Shown piece after piece: positions 40,460 to 49,335 of a DNA stretch of 64,000 bases. The position numbers and the translations under genes were made by a program. The stretch lies in contig JAQGPA010000106.1 in assembly GCA_028293325.1 (NCBI GenBank), forward strand, positions 52,755-116,754, in the 5' to 3' direction. Position 1 is the stretch's first letter. Each line of letters begins with the position of its first letter. Source of the stretch: Pedosphaera sp. Its GTDB lineage: Bacteria; Verrucomicrobiota; Verrucomicrobiia; Limisphaerales; Pedosphaeraceae. The notes beneath the pieces are model-generated. The model did no database searches. It worked only from the letters and a program-made list of their open reading frames with translations, and had not been told where the DNA came from.

Positions 40460-40687
40460 TTATTGGGGAGGCCAAACTTTGAAGCGTGAGCGGTATTTCA
40501 GGCATTCTTCCACAATCCGCACCATCGCCTTGCCGGTTTTTTCAGACTCCCCGCGCAGATACTTGTCAATCGGGTCGCTGAACTCGAAGGGGATTATCGC
40601 GGCCTTTTTAACCTTCCGGCTTCTCCGTGGTTTTTCTTGCTGTTTTGACTGTGACGCCCTCCGTATTTTTCCATTCGCTAGGTTCAT
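40460..40687 (-). CDS. Ribbon-helix-helix-like regulator, 75 aa
   Basis: Basic start, then AAIIPFEFSDPIDKYLRGESEKTGKAMVRIVEECLKY, a beta strand plus two helices of the Arc/MetJ type. First gene of the minus-strand early operon; the GTATATAC sites lie 12 bp before its ATG, so self-control is likely. Confidence 0.65.
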   Translation of the reverse strand: MNLANGKIRRASQSKQQEKPRRSRKVKKAAIIPFEFSDPIDKYLRGESEKTGKAMVRIVEECLKYRSRFKVWPPQ

Positions 40688-40689
40688 TA

Positions 40690-40760
40690 ACTACGTAGAG
40701 TATATATCCGTATATACCGCGCAACTAAAAACTTTACTTGGCTGTATATTAGTATATACC
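40690..40760. promoter_or_regulatory. GTATATAC operator array between divergent RHH genes (40.7 kb)
   Basis: GTATATAT (40700), GTATATAC (40710), GTATATTA (40744) and GTATATAC (40752). The first two are 10 bp apart like the sites at 24.1 kb. The array lies between the divergent 75-aa and 94-aa RHH genes and could control both directions, forming the lysogeny switch. Confidence 0.7.
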
Positions 40761-40784
40761 TAAGTCGCCGATGGGCTTTGTTAT

Positions 40785-41069
40785 ATGACCGAAACCAATC
40801 CAAAAATAATCAGGAAGAAACTCGTCAACATCACGAAAGAGATGGACGACGAAATCAAACACCGCCAAAAAGAGACACGGCGCACTGAGATGCAAATCAT
40901 TCAGGACGCCATTATGATGAGGCACGTCGGCCTCAGTGACCTTGCCCGCGAGCGGCTCGGGGAGTTCGCGAAAGAGCGTGGCGTGAGCTTGGAACGCGGC
41001 ATGGATTTGCTTTTCTTGGAGATGAAGGCTTTAAACCAGCGCGTTGGAGGCGGTCGAGGCAGGAAATAA
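40785..41069 (+). CDS. Ribbon-helix-helix-like regulator, 94 aa (candidate repressor)
   Basis: KKLVNITKEMDDEIKHRQKETRRTEMQIIQDAIMM has the strand-helix-helix form of RHH regulators, followed by a helical carboxyl half and a basic end. It is the only plus-strand gene beside the array on this side, as expected of a repressor transcribed away from the lytic operons. No other cI-type repressor was found in the window. Confidence 0.65.
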   Translation: MTETNPKIIRKKLVNITKEMDDEIKHRQKETRRTEMQIIQDAIMMRHVGLSDLARERLGEFAKERGVSLERGMDLLFLEMKALNQRVGGGRGRK

Positions 41070-41517
41070 TTAACATGCTAAATGCTGATTGCTTTTCACA
41101 CTTCTTCATAATGATGGTTCCTTGTCTGGTTGTTGCAGTTCAGATTCTACCGCTATGAGAACACCAACCCCCGGACATAGCCTGTCCACCCCCTGCGATT
41201 TTATGAACGTCTTTTTCACCGTTGTAAAGCGTCGCCGGATTATAGGGGTGCGACCAGCGCGCCCCATCCAGAAGGCACGGCTACGCGCCCAGAAGAAGAG
41301 ACAACACCAGCCGCACCCGATTGGGCGCGTTTACAACTGGTGGTCTTCTCCTGATAAAATAGCCGTTTTTCTGGATGACCAACCAACGCTAAATGATTTG
41401 CACCATTACGAACTTAACACCCAATCATGTCAACGGATATTAGGCTTTTACACCGTTCCAAATTGACGACTTGACAGGTAGGATGCTGGCTTACAACACA
41501 ACCAATAAAAGTAAAAC
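41070..41517 (+). other. 450-bp region without a clear gene
   Basis: A plus frame from ATG 41203 to 41466 (87 aa, beginning MNVFFTVVKRRRIIGVRPAR) is basic but has no ribosome site and resembles nothing I know. Near 41473 a TTGACA is present that could serve the next gene, but no good -10 follows at 17 bp. Otherwise nothing seen. Confidence 0.35.
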
Positions 41518-41793
41518 ATGAGCTTAAATATCTTCGGAATCGGAAAACCCAAAATCATCTGTTCAAATTGTGGACAGATCGGGAAGACACGTTTAGACAC
41601 ACCCGGCAGCGGCCTATTAGAAATCCTCCTTTGGCTGATGTTCCTACTCCCCGGCATCCTCTATTCCACCTGGCGCATTACAAAACGCCGTGAAGTTTGT
41701 AAAACCTGTGCCTCCCCCAACGTCATCCCTATAGGCACCCCGCGAGCGCGACAGCTTGCCGCCCAATTCAACGCCCCGCCCGTAAATCGGTAA
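41518..41793 (+). CDS. Zinc-ribbon membrane protein, 91 aa
   Basis: CSNC (about 15-18) and CKTC pairs flank a membrane segment (LLEILLWLMFLLPGILYSTW, about 33-52): a small LITAF-like topology. Lies between the RHH gene and the att site, a usual place for a lysogenic-conversion gene. Leader TAAAAGTAAAACATG. Confidence 0.65.
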   Translation: MSLNIFGIGKPKIICSNCGQIGKTRLDTPGSGLLEILLWLMFLLPGILYSTWRITKRREVCKTCASPNVIPIGTPRARQLAAQFNAPPVNR

Positions 41794-41862
41794 CTGGCAA
41801 CGGCAACAAACCGGCAACAGAATATTTCCACTGTAAAACGCCAATGAATTTAAGTTTCGTTA

Positions 41863-41912
41863 CCTCGTTCGCAATGAGAAGGTCAGGGGTTCGACTCCCC
41901 TCGGCTCCACCA
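41863..41912 (+). tRNA. 3' fragment of tRNA-Ala(CGC): phage attachment site (right end)
   Basis: From the anticodon stem on: anticodon CGC at 41870-41872 in a TTCGCAA loop, variable loop AGGTC, T-arm AGGGG-TTCGACT-CCCCT, acceptor CGGCTCC, A73 and encoded CCA. The T at position 70 suits the alanine G3-U70 identity pair. No D-arm or 5' acceptor precedes it: that part would be left of the window. C27-A43 does not pair, which suggests the phage/host crossover lies near the anticodon arm. Confidence 0.85.
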
Positions 41913-41957
41913 TTCAATCAATCAATCAAGGGATATTTCAAATTCTGCATTCCAGCT

Positions 41958-43799
41958 TTAATGCTTCACCGAAATGGCGAGCAGATACCAGGCGGCGTGC
42001 GGGAGCCATTGCTCGGTCCAACGCCAGTCTTCATCCTTGCCGGTGGCGGCAAAACCAAGATTGAAATCGATGTCGGCGGGATTGGTGTGCCCGCCGGTGA
42101 TGCCGTTGTAAATGCCGCCGGGGGCATTGTTATACTCGTAAGACTCGAAAAACATGTATGCGGCATTATTACGTCCGGCGCCGTGCAGCATGCAACAGTC
42201 GAAGGGATTCAAACCAAGGATCCAATTCAATTGGTTCGCGGCGTAGGCTTGTAACTGGTTGCAAAACGCAGGGTCGCTTTTGAAATGGTTGGCGGCCAGG
42301 CGCGCGGCGGAAGCGAGGGAAGATAAACGGGCGTTTTCACCCTGCCACCACGGGGCAGTCTCGGCATCGTGGGGATAGAAGAACGAGACGCGGCGATTGC
42401 CGTTGGTGCTCTGGACGAGTTGACGGGCGTAGCCGAAGGGATTGTTGACAGCCTCGGTGGTTGTCAGCTCGAAGGTCATTGCTTTTCTGACGGTGGCTAG
42501 CACTTTGCCGCGCGTGGTTTCGTCGGCGATATCATAATATTCGAGCAGGCTCACCACGGGCATGCCGGCGTCGGCAGCGTGGAAGAAGGGACGGTCGCTG
42601 TCATCGGCGCGCCAATAGTTGGTGTAGTTGCCGCTGGTGGTCAAACGGCCCATCAGATTTTGGGCGCGCTTGTCGGCAGCCGTGCGGTACTGGGCATCGT
42701 GTGTGGCTTTGTAAAGTTCCGTGGTGGCCAACAAGGCGCAGTAATCGTCCACAATGTTTTCCCTGCCATCGTTGGCGTAGAGCAAATTATTTTGTTCAAG
42801 GTAGGCAAAGGCGTCTTTTGCGGCCTTCAAATAATCTGCATTCGAAAATTGACCTGAGACATCACAAGCGCCGGCCCTTGCCAGTGCGGCGATGGCCATG
42901 CCGCCGCCCGCGCGGTAACCGACTTCATACGGAAACTGACCGGAAATGGGATTGGTGTCGCCGATGCTGAATTTATTTTTAGTGGCCACCGTTTTGATGG
43001 CAAAGCCTTTTCCCTCCTTGGCGATGCGACGGTCTTCGGCTTTCTTGCCGGGGCCGGGCGCGCCGACGCTGCGATAAAAGGAACCGGACGGGTTCTTAAC
43101 CCTGACCAGGTAATCCGCGCCGAACATTGCCTCGTCCAGGAGACGCCGTTTAAACTGGGTGAAGCTCTGTTCCTTCCGTTCATCGAGATCGGCGTAGGTT
43201 TTTAAAAGGCTCCAATCGGCGAGTGGGATTTGCTGGGGATTGAAATAGGTTGAAAACGAGAGGTGGGAAAGATGCTTGCCATAGTCGCCGGTGGCGTCGT
43301 ACCAACCACCGTGAACGTCGATGGTATTGGTCGAGCCGCCTTCAAATTTCTGGTGTCTGTCGGCAATGTCCAGCAGCCCCGAGCAGCGCTGGCCTTTGAA
43401 ATAGTAAATGACATTGGAGAGGGTGTTTTTTTCCAGAAGGTCATGCTGAATCAGAAACGGAAAGGAGCGGACAATGCCTTTATCGGTTGAACACTCGATG
43501 ATGTAAGTTCCTTCGTTCGTCACCGCGCTGAAATCGACGGTCCAGAAAGACCAGTCTTTCCATTGTTGCACCGGACCTTTTTGGGCGGCGAGGCCGGAAA
43601 AAACCTCTTTGCCGGTGAGAGCGTCGATTATTTTGAAAGCTTGGATGTCGTCGCCCTCGTGGCCGAGAATCACGGCGCGTTTTTGCCCCTCCTTTTCGTA
43701 ACCTATATGATTGGCCAGGACTTTGATGTTCTGGGCAAAGCCAACATGGCAGAGGAGGAGCAAAGGGAGCAGGAGCAATTTTGGGATCAACGTTTTCAT
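41958..43799 (-). CDS. Secreted glycoside hydrolase family 9 protein
   Basis: 613 aa from ATG 43799. A signal peptide (MKTLIPKLLLLPLLLLCHVGFAQ), an N-terminal Ig-like domain (about 25-115, NHIGYEKEGQKRAVI), and a GH9 barrel: GGWYDATGDYGKHLSH with the paired Asp, NQLNWILGLNPF, GGHTNPADIDF and a Glu in WTEQWLPHAAWYLLA as proton donor. Probable exported endo- or exo-glucanase on beta-glucans. First intact host gene beyond the prophage. Confidence 0.9.
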   Translation of the reverse strand: MKTLIPKLLLLPLLLLCHVGFAQNIKVLANHIGYEKEGQKRAVILGHEGDDIQAFKIIDALTGKEVFSGLAAQKGPVQQWKDWSFWTVDFSAVTNEGTYIIECSTDKGIVRSFPFLIQHDLLEKNTLSNVIYYFKGQRCSGLLDIADRHQKFEGGSTNTIDVHGGWYDATGDYGKHLSHLSFSTYFNPQQIPLADWSLLKTYADLDERKEQSFTQFKRRLLDEAMFGADYLVRVKNPSGSFYRSVGAPGPGKKAEDRRIAKEGKGFAIKTVATKNKFSIGDTNPISGQFPYEVGYRAGGGMAIAALARAGACDVSGQFSNADYLKAAKDAFAYLEQNNLLYANDGRENIVDDYCALLATTELYKATHDAQYRTAADKRAQNLMGRLTTSGNYTNYWRADDSDRPFFHAADAGMPVVSLLEYYDIADETTRGKVLATVRKAMTFELTTTEAVNNPFGYARQLVQSTNGNRRVSFFYPHDAETAPWWQGENARLSSLASAARLAANHFKSDPAFCNQLQAYAANQLNWILGLNPFDCCMLHGAGRNNAAYMFFESYEYNNAPGGIYNGITGGHTNPADIDFNLGFAATGKDEDWRWTEQWLPHAAWYLLAISVKH

Positions 43800-43833
43800 G
43801 GTGCTTTGGAAGATGGGCAATCTGGTTATGTTT

Positions 43834-44187
43834 TTATCTTACCAGAAAAGCTGCGGCCACGGCAATCAGGCATATGCCCCCGAAGCAGAGCAGTGTCAGG
43901 AATGCCCGTGCGCCTCTGGTTTGAAAGAGATAGACGGGCATGATTACCGGCCAGGCGAAAAAAACAAACGAGCCGAAATCGTAACCCAGCCGACGATCTC
44001 GCTTCCGTGCGTCGGCCGTGACCCAAAACGCCATGATCAGTGCGAGGGCGATTCGTGATACCATATCGGCACGGGTCGGCAATTCGCCGCCCTGGCCCCG
44101 GGCCTTGGCCAAGACAAGTGCGAACGCAAGCGCGTAAAGCCACAGCACCAGTGTGGGAGCAACCATTCCTTTTAGCCATTTTGGCAT
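43834..44187 (-). CDS. Four-TM membrane protein, 117 aa
   Basis: Hydrophobic segments at about 8-27, 44-60, 69-87 and 95-115 with basic linkers (TADARKRDRRLGYDFGSF). A conserved small integral membrane protein type of unknown role. Not coupled to its neighbours. Confidence 0.65.
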   Translation of the reverse strand: MPKWLKGMVAPTLVLWLYALAFALVLAKARGQGGELPTRADMVSRIALALIMAFWVTADARKRDRRLGYDFGSFVFFAWPVIMPVYLFQTRGARAFLTLLCFGGICLIAVAAAFLVR

Positions 44188-44299
44188 AGTAGCGTAGCCA
44201 GGTTATGGCAAGCAAAGCGTCAGGTCAATTTGAGACGGCTGCGTTCCGATATTAAGAATGGAATAGGGCCTTTGGAATCGCTTGTCCAGCGGCTTTATA

Positions 44300-44425
44300 T
44301 TTTAAAATTATTCTGAAAGATTCGCTTGTTTTGCTGCGTAGTAATAATAACGGGAGGCTTATGTGTCGAGGATCCCAACTTCGTGGGATGAGCCAGCCCT
44401 AGCAAGCAATAGGGCTGGTCTTTTT
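44300..44425 (+). ncRNA. Possible small RNA with own terminator
   Basis: Between two minus-strand genes, a plus-strand TTTATATTTTAAAATTATTC AT-rich stretch is followed by a GGATCCCA-ACTTCG-TGGGAT hairpin and then CCAGCCCTA (44393-44401) pairing with TAGGGCTGG (44410-44418) before TCTTTTT, a standard terminator. A 13-codon frame (ATG 44361, after GGGAGG, ends TAG 44402) lies between. It could be a sRNA or a leader-peptide transcript. No known family. Confidence 0.4.
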
Positions 44426-44449
44426 GTTGGAGCGATGCGGCGCAGGGCA

Positions 44450-47131
44450 TTACTTAGCCGCAGTGGACTGACTGCGGTTGGCCAACCGAGCGGCGATCCA
44501 TTGATCAATCGCCGGGAGTTCGCGTTGTTTAAGCGCGGCTTTGAGGCGGATGCCGGCGGCGGTTTCACGGGCCTTGACGAGAGCGGCTTCGGATACATGC
44601 GCCCGGACGTAAACCTCGAGTTCGTCGGCACGGGCGGAATCGCAGAAGGAACCGAGGATGGAAGGGACATAGCCGTTGCGCCGGAAAGTTTCCACCTTCT
44701 CCAACAGTTCGGGCATGTGCTGTTGGGCAAAATCCCAGGCCAGTTCCGGTTGTTCGCCGACGCCCGCCACTTCGGAGACCAGGCGCGTGGCTTCCTGCGG
44801 GACAGTTTCATCGGTCAACGAAATGGGCAAGGTCAATTGGCCCAATTCCGGATCCAGCGCGGCGGCCAGGGCATGATAATAAAGCTGCCGCTCCTCGGTG
44901 CCTTTGGCGTTGCGGGCCAACTCATGCAGTTGGTCGTAGGTTTTGCGGTCGCTGTAACGGCCCACCATGGTAAGCACCGGCCAGCGCAAATCAGCGGCGA
45001 GTGATTCGGGCCGGAGGAGAAAATTTTCGTAACGCGCCCGCGCCTGGGCAATCACCGCTTGATCGCCAAAGTTTCCGAGGTCCGTGATGACGCGACTGCG
45101 CAGCAAGGAATCAGGGCTGGATTCGTTGGGTTTGCGATCCCAGCCGAGCCGTTGCAATTGGGGACGCAGCAGCGAACAGGCATATTCCCGAAACGCGGCG
45201 CGGCCCGGTTGTCCCCGCTCCAGTTCGGCAATAATATCGAGCGTGGAAATAATCTGGTTCCAAATGGCGAAGACCTTTTCGTCCCGGAGCGATTGGGTCA
45301 AATCCAGATAGGCCGGGGCGGCGGCGCGTCCGGCTTCCACCATGGCCCAGACATCGTTGAGGAGATCGAGCCGGTCGAGGGCGGGCAGTTCGTTGATGCG
45401 CTGCTGGAGCGCCTGAAACAACCGGGGTTCGTAGGCCACGCGATAGTAACCCGCATCACCGGCGTTTATCTTGATGACTTTGCCGCAATCATGGAATGGC
45501 AACGAAACCACCTTGTCCGTCAGGAGCGTGAAACTGATTGCTTTAGGATGATCGATGAGCATGCAGGCGATCGGTATCTGCCATTGGAGCGATTGCGCGT
45601 TGGGGTCTTGCACGGTGAAGCGCTCCTGTTCGAGCGTGAGAACTTGTTTCGCATCGACGCAGGCGGTCCGCACATGGACCACTGGCAGGCCGGGTTGTTC
45701 GGTCCAACCGACGGAGATGGCGTTGACCGGTTTGCCGGAAGCTTTTTCGAGGGCTGCCCAAAGGTCCGCCGTGGTGGTGTTGGAATAACGGTGGTCGGAA
45801 ATATATTGGCGGATGCCTTTGCGAAACAGGTCTTCGCCGAGATAATTTTCCAGCATGCGCAGGAATGACTGGCCCTTTTGGTAAGTGATGTGGTCAAAGG
45901 CATCGTTGGCCTGGCTCTCGTTGAGCACCGGTTTTAGAATGGGATGGGTCGTGCTACGGGCGTCCTCGTTCATGATGCCGCTTTTGACCGAGGCGGCGCT
46001 CAGGCCGACCTGCCAGTCCGGGTTGAAATGGTCGGTGGTCTTGGCCGCCATCCACGAAGCGAAGCCTTCGTTGAGCCAGAGATTGTCCCACCAGGCGGTA
46101 GTCACCAAATCACCAAACCATTGATGGGCCATCTCGTGGGAGACGACACTGAAGATGCCCTGCCGGGTGGATTGGGAACTCGTCGCGGGATCGTAAAGCA
46201 GGAGTCGTTCGTTATAAGTGATGCCACCCCAATTTTCCATGGCGCCGCCAAAACCGCCGGGGACGGCAATCTGATCCAATTTGGGCAGCGGATATTTGAT
46301 GCCAAAGTATTGATTGTAGTAGGCGAGCACTTTTTTGGTGACTTCCAGGGCATAGCGCCCCTGCTCTCTTTTGCCTTCGGTGGTGATGATGCGGATTTGC
46401 ACGCCATCGACTTTGCCTTTCAATTCCTCCAGCTCGCCGGAAACCAGCACCACAAGGTAACTGGCCATGGGCGGAGTGCGTTGGAAAGTGATTTCCTGCA
46501 GGCCGTCGCCCGCAGGGGCCTGGCGCTCAATGGGCATGTTGGAAACGGCGAGGTGCTGCGCGGGCACCACCACGGTCAAGGCATAGGTGGCGCGAAAGAC
46601 CGGCTCATCCCAACAGGGAAACATCCGCCGGGCATCCGTCGGCTCCATCTGGGTGGCCAACATTATTTTTTTGCCGGCCGGGGTGGCATATTTGACGCGG
46701 AAAAGTCCCTGGGCGCGTTCACACAGTTTGCCGGTGAATTCCAAGGCGATACGGTATTTTCCGGGCAGAATTTTTTCCGGGAGCGGCAGGGTAAGCGTCT
46801 GTTTATCGGCATCCAACCGGGGCCCAAGCTCGACCGGTTTGCCGGCAGAATCTGAGCCAAGAAAAGTTGCCTTCGTGACTTCCATTTCCAGGGCGTTCAG
46901 GACGATTTCATTTACCGGCGACAACACTTGAACCTCGATGGTCACGGACCCGTGCGTGATGAATTTCTCCAAGTCCGGCTGCAGGCGGATGGTGTAATGG
47001 AGTGGGATTACGGTCTTGGGCAATTGACCGGGCGTGGCTGCAAACGAAAACGGAGCCTCAGCGGCGGCAGTGGATGCGAGGGCGGCCAGAAATAAAAAAG
47101 CAAGCAACCGAAACCAGCGTGGCTTAATCAT
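44450..47131 (-). CDS. M1 family metallo-aminopeptidase
   Basis: 893 aa from ATG 47131. Signal peptide (MIKPRWFRLLAFLFLAALAS TAAAEA). GGFGGAMENWGGI (exopeptidase GAMEN) and HEMAHQWFGD...NEGFASW (zinc HExxH-x18-E) match PepN/ERAP-type M1 peptidases; the carboxyl ERAP1_C-like helical domain runs from about 540. Should remove N-terminal residues from peptides in the periplasm or outside the cell. Confidence 0.93.
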   Translation of the reverse strand: MIKPRWFRLLAFLFLAALASTAAAEAPFSFAATPGQLPKTVIPLHYTIRLQPDLEKFITHGSVTIEVQVLSPVNEIVLNALEMEVTKATFLGSDSAGKPVELGPRLDADKQTLTLPLPEKILPGKYRIALEFTGKLCERAQGLFRVKYATPAGKKIMLATQMEPTDARRMFPCWDEPVFRATYALTVVVPAQHLAVSNMPIERQAPAGDGLQEITFQRTPPMASYLVVLVSGELEELKGKVDGVQIRIITTEGKREQGRYALEVTKKVLAYYNQYFGIKYPLPKLDQIAVPGGFGGAMENWGGITYNERLLLYDPATSSQSTRQGIFSVVSHEMAHQWFGDLVTTAWWDNLWLNEGFASWMAAKTTDHFNPDWQVGLSAASVKSGIMNEDARSTTHPILKPVLNESQANDAFDHITYQKGQSFLRMLENYLGEDLFRKGIRQYISDHRYSNTTTADLWAALEKASGKPVNAISVGWTEQPGLPVVHVRTACVDAKQVLTLEQERFTVQDPNAQSLQWQIPIACMLIDHPKAISFTLLTDKVVSLPFHDCGKVIKINAGDAGYYRVAYEPRLFQALQQRINELPALDRLDLLNDVWAMVEAGRAAAPAYLDLTQSLRDEKVFAIWNQIISTLDIIAELERGQPGRAAFREYACSLLRPQLQRLGWDRKPNESSPDSLLRSRVITDLGNFGDQAVIAQARARYENFLLRPESLAADLRWPVLTMVGRYSDRKTYDQLHELARNAKGTEERQLYYHALAAALDPELGQLTLPISLTDETVPQEATRLVSEVAGVGEQPELAWDFAQQHMPELLEKVETFRRNGYVPSILGSFCDSARADELEVYVRAHVSEAALVKARETAAGIRLKAALKQRELPAIDQWIAARLANRSQSTAAK

Positions 47132-47226
47132 GGCGACACCATCCTGCATAGAATATGTGGCGTCAATCATGTTTGGCAACGCGCGGTATTGACTTCGTGG
47201 CCGAGTTCTCCAACGTTGGCGGGAAT

Positions 47227-47706
47227 ATGAAATCGTCCGGGCCGTTAAAACATTTTGTCATACCGTTCCTGATTGCGCTGGTGCTTTATGCGGTGGCTTA
47301 CACGTACATCGAGAATCGACGCACGCGGCAGGGTCCGTGGGAGATGAGTTTCAAGGCCGATAACTCCGGCGCACCCACCTTGGAGATCAACGAGCCGAAG
47401 CTCAATTTGGCCCACGTGCAAATCTCCTTTCCGAATGAGAAGTGGGCAACGACCAATGTGAATACGAATTTCCGGGAGCCGAAGCAGGTGCCTTTCGCGG
47501 TGCCGTTTGGCACTTGTATTTTCATGGATACGACGTTCCAGCCGGGCACGGTCGTTTTTAATCTGTTCGGCCACGAAGTGCAGCTCATCCCGCGGGTATT
47601 GACGATTGATCGCAAGGAGTATGAATGGAAATCGGGCGGGACGTACGTGGTGACGAATGCGCCGATTTTGACGAATGCGGTTGGGGTGATGCCGTCTGCG
47701 AAGTAG
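47227..47706 (+). CDS. Membrane-anchored protein, 159 aa
   Basis: ATG 47227; one membrane helix (about 9-29, FVIPFLIALVLYAVAYTYI), then a beta-rich domain (LEINEPKLNLAHVQISFPN). No family recognised. Divergent from the peptidase gene. Confidence 0.65.
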   Translation: MKSSGPLKHFVIPFLIALVLYAVAYTYIENRRTRQGPWEMSFKADNSGAPTLEINEPKLNLAHVQISFPNEKWATTNVNTNFREPKQVPFAVPFGTCIFMDTTFQPGTVVFNLFGHEVQLIPRVLTIDRKEYEWKSGGTYVVTNAPILTNAVGVMPSAK

Positions 47707-47832
47707 GGAGCCGTCCGCGGTTTTTTTGGCGAGATGGCAATCGACCGTGTCGTGGGAATGTGTGCAGTGGCTTGTGGTCTGCGGGTTGCGAGTCGGCGCG
47801 TCGCAGAGAGAGCGAAGGAGGAGCCTAGCAGC

Positions 47833-47942
47833 CCCGATTGGTAATCGGGAATGCGGTGAGGACTTTTGCCGGGGCCTACGCTCTGCGGGCTGCCAGCCCG
47901 CGATACAGCCGACTGCCAGTCGGCGCTACGAAGGAGAGCCGG
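47833..47942. repeat. REP-like palindrome cluster, left of the RAYT gene
   Basis: CCCGATT-GGT-AATCGGG (47833-47849), GCGGGCT-GCC-AGCCCGC (47885-47901) and GCCGACT-GCC-AGTCGGC (47908-47924). The 49 bp from 47882 are identical to 49062-49110 on the other side of the transposase, and the next 12 bp differ by one base. Confidence 0.85.
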
Positions 47943-48149
47943 GGCGGGTTCTGAACATTTGAAATGGCAGTTTGGAATTCGAGGCTTAATTTTCCGGTTT
48001 GCAAAACGGAGAGTGGAATTTTGGCGGGACGCGTAGTGAGGCGCGGCTCTCGACAATTGGCGTACGAACAGCCATCATCGAGCACCAATGACAGGCAGCG
48101 TCCAAATACTCCGGAGCTTCTGCGATATTGCACGACAAAAGGACGTAGC

Positions 48150-48166
48150 GCCGGTTGGCAACCGGC
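48150..48166. repeat. REP-like palindrome
   Basis: GCCGGTT-GGC-AACCGGC with a preceding GTAGC, 72 bp upstream of the RAYT start. Confidence 0.75.
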
Positions 48167-48237
48167 GAAGCGGATTCTGCAACCAAGCTCGCAATCCGTC
48201 TGCGCCGCAACAAGCTTTCAGCATACTCTACTTGAGC

Positions 48238-48936
48238 ATGGCTGACCCGGAATCCAATCCCGGACTGGATCGCACGCGGCACGCATTACGTGTCAGCGGC
48301 GTCCCACGAGATGACAGGAATCCGCTCCGCAGCGGCATTCACACGCGCGGATATCTGCCCCATGTCAAACGCGAAGGCGCTTCCTACTTTGTAACCTTTC
48401 GCCTGGCGGATTCATTGCCGCAAAATGTGCTGCTCGGATTCAAACGTCAGCAGGCGGAAAAACTGCGCGCCCTTGCACCGGGCGCACAGACCGCACGCGA
48501 GCAAATTGACCGCGAGTTTCGACGCCAGATAGAGCGGTACCTTGATCGCGGGGTCGGCGCTTGTCAGTTAAAACGGCCGGAGGTGGCGCGAATGGTTGTC
48601 GAAGCGTTGCGGCACTTTCATGAAAAGCAATATTTGCTCGATGAGTGGGTGGTCATGCCAAATCATGTGCATCTCCTGTTGTGGCCGCTGCCAAATTTTA
48701 CACTCAGTGATATTCTACTCAGCCACAAGCGACATACGGCGCGACAGGCGAACTTGATTCTCGGCCGGACCGGTAACGCGTTCTGGCAACACGAGTCGTA
48801 TGATCACTGGATACGCGATGATCAGGAAAAGTCGCGGATTCGTCGCTATATTCGTAGTAATCCAGTGGCGGCGGGGTTGTGTTCGGTGCCGGAGGAGTGG
48901 AGGTGGAGTAGTGCGTTTTTATCCAAGGAAAAGTGA
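48238..48936 (+). CDS. REP-associated tyrosine transposase (RAYT, Y1/IS200-like)
   Basis: 232 aa from ATG 48238. The metal-binding HVH of the HUH family lies in VVMPNHVHLLLWP and the catalytic Tyr in FWQHESYDHWIRD, with the usual RxxR...NPVAAGL ending. RAYTs are thought to move or maintain the REP sequences around them; here REP palindromes lie on both sides. Confidence 0.9.
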   Translation: MADPESNPGLDRTRHALRVSGVPRDDRNPLRSGIHTRGYLPHVKREGASYFVTFRLADSLPQNVLLGFKRQQAEKLRALAPGAQTAREQIDREFRRQIERYLDRGVGACQLKRPEVARMVVEALRHFHEKQYLLDEWVVMPNHVHLLLWPLPNFTLSDILLSHKRHTARQANLILGRTGNAFWQHESYDHWIRDDQEKSRIRRYIRSNPVAAGLCSVPEEWRWSSAFLSKEK

Positions 48937-48939
48937 TGC

Positions 48940-49122
48940 GGGCTGCCAGTCGGCGTTACGAAACGAAAGCGGTGAATGGGCTCGGTAGCGCAGATCGGGA
49001 ATCTGCCGTATCGCAGATTGGCAATCAGCAATGTGGTGAGGGTGTGTGTAATGGCCTAAGGTCTGCGGGCTGCCAGCCCGCGATACAGCCGACTGCCAGT
49101 CGGCGCTACGGAGGAGAGCCGG
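48940..49122. repeat. REP-like palindrome cluster, right of the RAYT gene
   Basis: A chimeric REP (48939-48960), CAGATCGGGAATCTG (about 49003-49017) and the copy of the left-hand doublet (49062-49122). See 47833-47942. Confidence 0.8.
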
Positions 49123-49227
49123 GCGCGGAGTCACTGCCACGCTTGGACATTTTCCAGTCTGGGAAGTCACAAAAAGCGTAAAAGGCCCATGAACACGTGG
49201 GTTTTCGTGGTTTTGGCTTCAAAAAAC

Positions 49228-49256
49228 CTGAGCGACACGAGCGACACGAGCGACAG
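49228..49256 (+). repeat. Three tandem 9-bp repeats
   Basis: GAGCGACAC at 49230, 49239 and 49248 (last incomplete), 80 bp upstream of the next ATG. Too short for CRISPR. Confidence 0.7.
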
Positions 49257-49335
49257 TCAGGGTTTTGGGTTTGTGGTGAGATATCGCGGACGATGAACTA
49301 ACAAACAAACAAAAAACTAAATAAGGAAAACGATT

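Noticed and set aside
49228..49256. Tandem GAGCGACAC units as a CRISPR remnant
   Set aside because: Units are 9 bp with no spacers and there are no cas genes.
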